Shown here: positions 58,138 through 64,000 of the stretch, one piece after another
How the letters are laid out: each line of letters starts with the position of its first letter
Numbering within the stretch: position 1 is the first letter of the stretch
Origin: Crystallibacter permensis
GTDB taxonomy: Bacteria; Actinomycetota; Actinomycetes; Actinomycetales; Micrococcaceae
DNA length: 64,000 nucleotides
Assembly (NCBI RefSeq): GCF_025960875.1
Contig: NZ_JAODLR010000005.1
Location: 124,001-188,000, forward strand
Direction: 5' to 3'
Position numbers and translations under genes: made by a program
Notes under the pieces: model-generated
Told to the model about the DNA's origin: nothing
Databases searched by the model: none
What the model saw: the letters and a program-made list of their open reading frames with translations, nothing else

Positions 58138-59247
58138 ATGACGACCATGACTTCCACGCGGCTCGCGGACGGGCGGGAACTGATCTACTTTGACAGCGCC
58201 CCCGATGCAGCAAAGCTGCGCCGCGACACCTCCTCTGTAGACCGCCGGCAGCTGGATCCACGCGGCGAAGAGACCGGCCAGGTGCGTTATGACGTCCTGA
58301 CCGGAGAATGGGTGGCCGTGGCCGCGCACCGGCAGAACCGCACCCACCTGCCGCCGGCGGACGAATGCCCGCTGTGCCCCTCCGACGACGCACGGCAAAC
58401 GGAAATTCCCTCTGGCTACGAAGTCGCGGTCTTCGAGAACCGTTTCCCGTCCTTTGGCCCGCAACTCGGCGCCTTGCCCGCCCCCGACGGCGCCCCTGCC
58501 GCCAGCGCCCCGGCGTACGGACGCTGCGAAGTCATCTCTTTTACCGAGGACCACGTCGGTTCCTTCGGCTCGCTCCCGTTCGAGCGGGTCCGCACGGTGG
58601 TGGACGCCTGGGCCCAGCGCACCGAGGCCCTGTCCGCGATGGCCGGGGTGCAGCAGGTTTTCTGCTTCGAAAACCGCGGCGCCGAGATCGGTGTGACACT
58701 GCATCACCCGCACGGCCAGATCTACGCCTATCCGTTCATTACGCCGCGGACCGTCGGCATGGCGAAGCTGGCCCGGCGGCATTACCTGCGCTCCGGCGGC
58801 TTGGAAACCCTGACCAGTTCGGTCCTGGCAGCCGAACGGGCGGACGGCGAGCGCATGATCGTCGAGGGCAGCCACTTCAGTGCCTACGTTCCGTTCGCCG
58901 CGCGCTGGCCCTTGGAAATACACCTGGTTCCGCACCGCCAGGTCCCCGACCTCGCCGCCCTGACCGGAGCGGAACGGGACGAACTCGCCGAGCTTTACCC
59001 GCAACTGCTGCGCCGGCTCGACAATCTCTATGACTCCCCCACTCCCTATATCGCCGCGTGGCACCAGGCACCCGTCGCCGAAGACTTCCGCCCCTCCGGC
59101 CACCTCCATCTGCAACTGACCTCCCCGCGCCGGGCCGAGGACAAGCTCAAGTACCTGGCCGGCTCCGAAGCCGCCATGGGCGCCTTCATCAACGACACCG
59201 CGCCCGAGGACACCGCCGCGCGGCTCCGGGCGGCGGACACGGCATGA
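58138..59247 (+). CDS. galT: Galactose-1-phosphate uridylyltransferase
   Basis: A 369-residue HIT-superfamily enzyme. The catalytic histidine lies in LHHPHGQIYAYPFI, and the N-terminal YDVLTGEWVAVAAHRQNRTHLPP and DECPLCPS segments (the Cys pair of the zinc site) are in place. GalT swaps UMP between UDP-glucose and galactose-1-phosphate in the Leloir pathway. AGGAG lies five bases before ATG 58138. Its stop overlaps galK (ATGA). Confidence 0.94.
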   Translation: MTTMTSTRLADGRELIYFDSAPDAAKLRRDTSSVDRRQLDPRGEETGQVRYDVLTGEWVAVAAHRQNRTHLPPADECPLCPSDDARQTEIPSGYEVAVFENRFPSFGPQLGALPAPDGAPAASAPAYGRCEVISFTEDHVGSFGSLPFERVRTVVDAWAQRTEALSAMAGVQQVFCFENRGAEIGVTLHHPHGQIYAYPFITPRTVGMAKLARRHYLRSGGLETLTSSVLAAERADGERMIVEGSHFSAYVPFAARWPLEIHLVPHRQVPDLAALTGAERDELAELYPQLLRRLDNLYDSPTPYIAAWHQAPVAEDFRPSGHLHLQLTSPRRAEDKLKYLAGSEAAMGAFINDTAPEDTAARLRAADTA

Positions 59248-60446
59248 CCCGCCGCACCACCGCCGCTGCCGACGCCTTCACCCAACGCTTCGGCCACGCT
59301 CCCGACGGCATCTGGGCCGCCCCGGGCCGTGTCAATCTCATCGGCGAGCACACCGACTACAACCTTGGCTTCGCCCTTCCGCTGGCCATCGACCGCTCCA
59401 CCATCGCCGCGGTTTCCCTGCGTACGGATTCGACCGTCCACGCCACCGCCCTGGATCCTGCGTACGACGACGTGACGCTCGCTGCCGCTGACATCTCACC
59501 TGGCGCCGTGACCGGCTGGGCGACCTACCCTCTCGGCGTCGTGTGGGCCTTCGTCCAGCGTGGGGTGGAAATTCCCGGCCTGGAGCTGCAGTTGGGATCG
59601 GACGTTCCCATCGGGGCCGGGCTCTCGTCGTCGGCGGCGCTGGAATGCTCCGTGGCCGTTGCCCTCAACGATCTGCTGGGAGCTGGCTTCGATCTGCCGG
59701 AGCTGGTCCAGATCTGCCGTCAGGCGGAGAACGAGATGGCAGGCGCACCAACCGGCATTCTCGACCAGACCGCTTCCCTCCTGGGCCGCGGCGACCATGC
59801 CCTGCTCCTTGATTGCCGCAGCCTGGCTACGCAGCCGGTCCCCCTGCCGCTGCACGAGGCGGGGCTGCAACTGCTGGTGATCGACACAAGGGTCTCGCAC
59901 TCGCACGCCAGCGGCGGATACTCGGCACGCCGTGCCGACTGTGCCCGGGCGGTCGACGCCCTGGGCGTGGACTCCCTGCGGGATGTGGAGGAAGGAATGC
60001 TTTCGGACGCGCGAGGCCGGTTGGACGAAACAACCTTCCGCCGAGTGCGGCACGTCCTCACGGAGAACCAGCGAGTGCAGCAGACAGCCCACCTGCTGAC
60101 GTCCGCAGGCCACGCGGCGGGGCTTGCATCAGCGCCTACAGCCGGCCCAGCATCCGGGCCCGCAGCCATCGGCGACCTCTTAACGGCCAGCCATGTCTCC
60201 TTGCGTGATGACTACGAAGTGTCTTGTGCGGAATTAGACCTCGCGGTGGACACCGCACTGCAGCACGGCGCGTTGGGCGCCCGGATGACGGGAGGCGGAT
60301 TCGGCGGTTCGGCCATCGCGCTGGTGCCGGAAGAAGCGGCAGAAAAGGTGGGCACCGCCGTCGTCAATTCTTTCCGGATGGCAGGATTCAAGCAGCCCGA
60401 TGTCTTTCCGGTTGCCCCGGCCGACGGCGCCCGGCGGTTGGCCTGA
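59244..60446 (+). CDS. galK: Galactokinase
   Basis: A 400-residue GHMP kinase. The galactokinase signature WAAPGRVNLIGEHTDYNLGF is near the N-terminus, the ATP loop in DVPIGAGLSSSAALECSVAVAL, the catalytic Asp region in GAPTGILDQTASLLG, and the third GHMP motif in GARMTGGGFGGSAIALVP. It phosphorylates galactose at C1. ATG 59244 overlaps the galT stop; the longer frame is internal to galT. With galT and the divergent mutarotase it forms a Leloir set; no galE is in the window. Confidence 0.94.
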   Translation: MTRRTTAAADAFTQRFGHAPDGIWAAPGRVNLIGEHTDYNLGFALPLAIDRSTIAAVSLRTDSTVHATALDPAYDDVTLAAADISPGAVTGWATYPLGVVWAFVQRGVEIPGLELQLGSDVPIGAGLSSSAALECSVAVALNDLLGAGFDLPELVQICRQAENEMAGAPTGILDQTASLLGRGDHALLLDCRSLATQPVPLPLHEAGLQLLVIDTRVSHSHASGGYSARRADCARAVDALGVDSLRDVEEGMLSDARGRLDETTFRRVRHVLTENQRVQQTAHLLTSAGHAAGLASAPTAGPASGPAAIGDLLTASHVSLRDDYEVSCAELDLAVDTALQHGALGARMTGGGFGGSAIALVPEEAAEKVGTAVVNSFRMAGFKQPDVFPVAPADGARRLA

Positions 60447-60489
60447 ACGCCACCTGTTGGCGTGCCCGATAAATACAGCCCGCCAAACA

Positions 60490-60523
60490 CAGCGGGCCCC
60501 GGCATTGCTGCCGGGACCCGCTG
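60490..60523. terminator. Bidirectional hairpin between galK and Bax inhibitor-1 gene
   Basis: A 15-bp stem with one C-A mismatch (CAGCGGG and CCCGGCA blocks) around a TTGC loop, between convergent genes. Confidence 0.75.
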
Positions 60524-60546
60524 AGGTCGAACTATGGAAGGTGCTG

Positions 60547-61389
60547 CTACTCAGTGCCGCGAAGGATCGCGAGCAGGCGCAGGATCTCCACGTACAGCCA
60601 GATCAGCGTCACCGTCAGGCCGAACGCGGCCGTCCAGGAGTACTTGCGGTCCACACCGGCGCGGACGCCTTGCTCAATGGAGGTGAAGTCCATGATCAGC
60701 GAGAACGCGGCCAGGCCGATGGCGAACAGGCCGATGATCACGCCGAGGGGAATGCCGATGCCCATGATGTTGATTTCAATACCGCGGACGCCCCACGGGG
60801 TGTCCATCACGCCGAACATCTGCAGCCCCAGGTTGACCAGGGAGAACACTGCGTAGCCGATGATGGCGATCATGAAGAACTTCATCGCCTTCGGCGTCGC
60901 GCGCACCTTGCCGCTCTTGAAGAGGAGCAGGGTCACGGCGAAGACGCAGACGGTGCCCAGCACGGCCTGGGGTGCGACGCCGGGGTACATTCTGTCGAGC
61001 ACCATGGACAGGCCGCCGACAAAGAGGCCTTCGGCTCCGGCGTACGCCAGGATGAGGCCCTTGGACGGCTCCTTCTTGAAGGCGTTGACCAGGCCGAGCA
61101 CCAGGCCGACGAGCATGCCCGGAATCATCAGGGCCGGGATCATCCAACCGACGGCGGCACCGGCGAGGACCAAGGCCAGGCAGGCCATGGTCTTCATGAT
61201 GACGTCGTCGTAGGTCATCCGCCCGGTCTGTGCGGGACCGGCCGAGGGCTGGTTGTACAGCTCATTGAGCTGCTGGCTGGACATTTGGGACTGGCCCGCG
61301 AGCATGCCTGCGCCGGCGTTCGCCGAGCGTTGCGGCTGGCTGCGGAACGCATTTGGATTATTGAAGACCGGATTTCCACCCATGGCCAT
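60547..61389 (-). CDS. Bax inhibitor-1/YccA-family membrane protein
   Basis: A 280-residue protein of the large actinobacterial YccA branch. A ~70-residue hydrophilic N-terminus precedes seven membrane segments: TMACLALVLAGAAVGWMIP first, then IPGMLVGLVLGLVNAF, and a final WTAAFGLTVTLIWLYVEILRLLAIL. BI-1 proteins are thought to leak calcium or regulate membrane proteases; the bacterial function is open. ATG 61389 has GGAGG eight bases upstream; a longer frame to 61443 has none. Confidence 0.9.
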   Translation of the reverse strand: MAMGGNPVFNNPNAFRSQPQRSANAGAGMLAGQSQMSSQQLNELYNQPSAGPAQTGRMTYDDVIMKTMACLALVLAGAAVGWMIPALMIPGMLVGLVLGLVNAFKKEPSKGLILAYAGAEGLFVGGLSMVLDRMYPGVAPQAVLGTVCVFAVTLLLFKSGKVRATPKAMKFFMIAIIGYAVFSLVNLGLQMFGVMDTPWGVRGIEINIMGIGIPLGVIIGLFAIGLAAFSLIMDFTSIEQGVRAGVDRKYSWTAAFGLTVTLIWLYVEILRLLAILRGTE

Positions 61390-61583
61390 TGTTGTTGTCC
61401 TCCATCTAAGGGGTACGAGCTGAATAAACCCTACCAATGACAACGTTTGAAGGCTCGAAATTTATCCCGTTCCGTGAATAATGTCCGGATCGTCTGCTTC
61501 CGCATGCCGAATCGGCGTTCAAATGGCCGCAGACCTGCGGTGGCTTACCATCAGTTGCGGCCCGCGCAGGCAGGCAGCATGGC

Positions 61584-61589
61584 TAGAAT
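61584..61589 (+). promoter_or_regulatory. Candidate -10 box for leaderless GroES-like gene
   Basis: TAGAAT, immediately before ATG 61590 and six bases before GTG 61596. The usual spacing points to GTG 61596 as the true start. Confidence 0.5.
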
Positions 61590-61595
61590 ATGGGG

Positions 61596-61952
61596 GTGAA
61601 CCCGCGCCCCGATTCCTCCTCCAGCCGCACCGCCGCACCCAAGCTGCCCCTGCGGATGCTTCATGACCGCATTCTCGTGGCGCTGGACAAGGACAGCAGC
61701 GAGCGCCGTTCTTCCTCCGGCATCGTTATCCCGGCCACCGCCGCTATGGGTAAGCGGCTGGCCTGGGCCGCCGTCGTCGCTGCGGGCCCCCACGTGCGCC
61801 AGGTCAGCGTAGGCGACAAGGTGCTCTTCGATCCGGAAGACCGCGCCGAGGTGGAAGTAAACGCCACAGACTACGTGCTGCTGCGCGAGCGTGACATCCA
61901 CGCAGTGGCCGAGCCGGAGGAACAGGACAAGAGCACCGGGCTTTACCTCTGA
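61596..61952 (+). CDS. Divergent GroES-like protein
   Basis: A 118-residue protein (120 if started at ATG 61590) related to the 10-kDa chaperonin. After a ~20-residue Ser/Arg-rich lead it shows LRMLHDRILVALDKD and SGIVIPATAAMG, then GDKVLFDPEDRAEVEVNATDYVLLRERDIHAV, the order of a GroES barrel. The mobile loop region that contacts GroEL is altered (ERRSSSGIV), and no groEL gene is adjacent, so it is a stand-alone paralogue rather than the main GroES. I chose GTG 61596 from its -10 spacing. Confidence 0.78.
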   Translation: MNPRPDSSSSRTAAPKLPLRMLHDRILVALDKDSSERRSSSGIVIPATAAMGKRLAWAAVVAAGPHVRQVSVGDKVLFDPEDRAEVEVNATDYVLLRERDIHAVAEPEEQDKSTGLYL

Positions 61953-62094
61953 CCTGAGGTACTTGCCGGCCTCCCCTGCGCGCTAAACTCAGCTTCGTTT
62001 CACCGAACCTGTGCAAGTGTTATCCGATTGCGATGAAAAGCAAGCATTTCGCAACATGCTGAACGCATTCCCCGAGTAACATAAACGACACGTC

Positions 62095-62110
62095 CGTGAT
62101 ACAGATCACA
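62095..62110. promoter_or_regulatory. CRP/GlxR-type binding site upstream of the ABC permease genes
   Basis: CGTGATACAGATCACA matches the TGTGA-N6-TCACA consensus at all core positions but the first. Its centre lies about 70 bases before the permease start. It would place a cAMP-responsive regulator at this transporter operon. Confidence 0.6.
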
Positions 62111-62171
62111 GGCGACGTCAGCTGCCTGCCGCCAAAACGTCGGGTCACCCCACACTGTGGAGGTTTGTATT

Positions 62172-63503
62172 TTGAGAACTACGCCGAAGCTCGCTCGGCC
62201 CTGGGGGAAGTTACTCGCAATTCTGGCGATGACGGCGGCAATGCTGTTCATCGCTTCGCCCTCGCTGGCTGCTACTACTGCGCCCGCGCCGGCGCCGGAC
62301 TCAACAACGAGTGCCCGGGCCGAACCGTTCCGGGACACGATCAGCGGTGTCCTGCGCAATGCCGAGGGCCCCGTGCCTGGCGTGAGAATAACCGCCACTG
62401 GTGAAGGATTCACGGGGGAAACCGTCACCGGGGAAAACGGTTCCTGGTCCATCGGGGTTCCGCAGCGGGGCACCTATCAGGTGGAAGTGGATGTATCCAC
62501 CTTTCCCGAGGGCGTGGAGCTTGCGGAAGGAACGCCCAATCCACGCGAAGTAACCTTCACCAACACCTCCAACGCGGCAGCGATCTTCCCGCTCGGCGAA
62601 GGCATTGTCATCCAGGGCGCCAGCTTCGGGGAACAGCTTGTTGAACGTCTGATCGCGGGCTTGAGCTTCGGGCTGCTCTTGGCCCTCGCCGCCGTCGGCC
62701 TGAACCTGATCTTCGGAACCACCGGCCTGACGAACTTCGCGCACGGAGAGATGGTGACCCTCGGAGCCGTCCTGGTGTTCGGCTTCAACGCCGCCGGGCT
62801 CCCGGTCTGGCTCGCAATAGCCCTGGCGATCCTCGGCGGCGGCATCTTCGGCTACATCCAGGATGCGTGGCTATGGAACCCGCTCCGGCGCCGTGGTTCG
62901 GGCCTGATCCCGATGATGATCGTCAGCATCGGTCTCGCCCTCGCCAGCCGCTACGTCATCCAGTTCTTCTTCGGCGGCGCCACCCAGCAGCTGCCCGGTT
63001 CCAACAGCCCCATTCTCGAATTCGGCTCCATTTCCATCAGCCGCAACACCCTGACGTCGCTGGTGGTCAGCGCCATCGTCATCGTTGCCATCGGCCTGCT
63101 GCTGCTCAAGACCCGGTTGGGCAAGGCCACGCGGGCCGTTTCCGACAACCCGGCTCTCGCAGCGGCATCGGGAATCGATGTGGACCGCGTCATTCGGATT
63201 GTCTGGACCGCTGGCGGCGTGCTCGCAGCCCTCGGCGGCATCCTCTGGGCCTACTACCGTCCGGGCGTGACGTTCAATATGGGGCAGCAGATCCTCCTGC
63301 TGATCTTCGCCGGCGTCGTTCTCGGCGGTCTCGGTACCATTTTCGGCGCCCTGCTGGGTTCCGTGCTCGTGGGCCTGTTCGTTGAGCTGTCCACCCTCTG
63401 GCTGGAAGCCGACCTGAAGTACGTTGGCGCCCTCTTGATCATGATCGTCGTACTCCTGTTTAGGCCCCAGGGCATTCTGGGCCGTAAAGAGCGAGTGGGA
63501 TAG
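62172..63503 (+). CDS. Branched-chain amino acid ABC permease (LivH type) with an N-terminal carboxypeptidase-regulatory-like domain
   Basis: A 443-residue protein, ~150 longer than ordinary LivH. A signal-peptide-like segment (LLAILAMTAAMLFIASPSLAA) is followed by a small extracytoplasmic Ig-like domain (about residues 52-135, TISGVLRNAEGPVPGVRITAT and GSWSIGVPQRGTYQVEV). The permease core follows: FGLLLALAAVGLNLIFGTTGLTNFAHGEMV and the coupling helix region TRLGKATRAVSDNPALAAASGID. The start is TTG 62172, with GGAGG eight bases upstream. It is the first gene of an operon with a second permease beginning 10 bases after its stop. Confidence 0.88.
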   Translation: MRTTPKLARPWGKLLAILAMTAAMLFIASPSLAATTAPAPAPDSTTSARAEPFRDTISGVLRNAEGPVPGVRITATGEGFTGETVTGENGSWSIGVPQRGTYQVEVDVSTFPEGVELAEGTPNPREVTFTNTSNAAAIFPLGEGIVIQGASFGEQLVERLIAGLSFGLLLALAAVGLNLIFGTTGLTNFAHGEMVTLGAVLVFGFNAAGLPVWLAIALAILGGGIFGYIQDAWLWNPLRRRGSGLIPMMIVSIGLALASRYVIQFFFGGATQQLPGSNSPILEFGSISISRNTLTSLVVSAIVIVAIGLLLLKTRLGKATRAVSDNPALAAASGIDVDRVIRIVWTAGGVLAALGGILWAYYRPGVTFNMGQQILLLIFAGVVLGGLGTIFGALLGSVLVGLFVELSTLWLEADLKYVGALLIMIVVLLFRPQGILGRKERVG

Positions 63504-63513
63504 GAGCTTCGAT

Positions 63514-64000
63514 ATGGACTTTCTCAACATTCTCGCCAACGCCTTCGGCGAAATCATCAGCCCGACGACGGCGGCGTACGCCCTTGCGGCTCTCGGCCTC
63601 GCCGTACACTTCGGCTACTCGGGGCTACTCAACTTCGGCCAGGCCGGTTTCATGGCGGTCGGCGCCTACGGCTTCGCCATCCCCACGATCCTATGGGACG
63701 TGCCATTCGTCGTCGGACTGTTGATCGCCCTCATCGCTTCTGTCCTCTTCGCCCTCCTGCTCGGCATTCCCACCCTGCGGCTGCGCGCTGACTACCTGGC
63801 CATTGTGACTATCGCGGCGGCGGAAATCCTCCGTTACATCGTCACCACCAACTCGCTCACCCCTATCACCGGTTCCGCCAATGGCCTAGCGGCCTTCGAA
63901 GGCGGATTCTTTGCTATGAACCCCATCCCTCCGGGCCAGTACGACCTCGGCTTGGTGGACTTCAACGAACGGGACCTGTGGATCCGGATCGTGGGCTGGG
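63514..64000 (+). CDS. Branched-chain amino acid ABC permease (LivM type), truncated by window end
   Basis: The frame is open from ATG 63514 to the end of the window, giving 162 residues. It has the LivM opening: LAALGLAVHFGYSGLLNFGQAGFMAVGAYGFAIPTI, then GIPTLRLRADYLAIVTIAAAEILRYIV with the TLRLRADYLAI motif that contacts the ATPase. GGAG lies shortly before the ATG. Together with the preceding LivH-type gene it should form the membrane channel; the ATP-binding and substrate-binding genes presumably follow beyond the window. Confidence 0.9.
   Translation, partial: MDFLNILANAFGEIISPTTAAYALAALGLAVHFGYSGLLNFGQAGFMAVGAYGFAIPTILWDVPFVVGLLIALIASVLFALLLGIPTLRLRADYLAIVTIAAAEILRYIVTTNSLTPITGSANGLAAFEGGFFAMNPIPPGQYDLGLVDFNERDLWIRIVGW

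Overview
The window is chromosomal DNA from a high-G+C actinobacterium. The gene set (mycothiol conjugate amidase Mca, a WhiB2-type WhiB protein, DUF3499, DUF4245, DUF4307, TIGR03089, DUF5719, protein O-mannosyltransferase, GlpX, an Rv1086-type isoprenyl transferase) and the protein style point to Micrococcaceae, most likely Arthrobacter or a close relative. This assignment comes from family knowledge, not from a database search. Nearly all of the sequence is core genome. I saw no rRNA, tRNA, CRISPR array, insertion sequence or prophage.

Layout. 1-2.7 kb: end of a DUF58 gene and a TgpA-type transglutaminase. 2.7-10.2 kb: gabD, rsmI, a broken nuclease-like gene lodged between rsmI and the protein mannosyltransferase gene, and an acyl-CoA ligase. 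10.2-15.2 kb: DUF1461-type membrane protein, SpoIIM-like/RDD divergent pair, class V aminotransferase. 15.6-24.6 kb: ahcY/Trm112/DUF3499 operon, metallopeptidase-family gene, and the whiB2 - giant GT2 membrane glycosyltransferase - DUF5719 cell-envelope operon. 25-32.4 kb: TIGR03089, GtrA, purK-purE-LCP, manA, FemX-like ligase. 32.6-36.7 kb: glpX, DUF4245, carbonic anhydrase, fumC. 36.8-40.2 kb: TetR/MFS pair, NUDIX hydrolase, prepilin peptidase. 40.2-45.5 kb: an unrecognised protein, a SARP-like activator, a LuxR response regulator with its overlapping histidine kinase, and a GNAT. 45.6-53.8 kb: phoH, isoprenyl transferase, TrhA, a frameshifted DUF255 (YyaL) gene, mca, DUF4307, greA. 53.9-61.4 kb: AI-2E transporter/ilvA/rhomboid operon, aldose epimerase, galT-galK, Bax inhibitor-1. 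61.6-64 kb: GroES-like protein and the start of a branched-chain amino-acid ABC permease operon that runs off the window.

The functional themes are cell-envelope and glycan assembly (protein mannosylation, LCP ligase, FemX, GT2, GtrA, isoprenyl transferase, mannose and galactose sugar supply), central metabolism, and redox/thiol biology.

The most unusual signals are not single genes. (1) A 10-11 base word, AACGACGGCG(G), recurs far more often than composition predicts. It occurs equally on both strands, sits at several gene ends and terminators, and also lies inside disordered protein linkers; this is the pattern of a DNA-uptake-type or other genome-wide signal word. (2) At least fourteen genes carry a TANNNT box exactly 6-7 bases before their ATG/GTG, so leaderless transcription appears to be the default, and it exposes a hidden 28-codon upstream ORF coupled to the mannosyltransferase gene. 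(3) Related large hairpins flank the decayed nuclease-like gene. (4) greA has a nested, structured 5' leader. (5) The long GT2 gene has no ordinary start codon before its catalytic fold.
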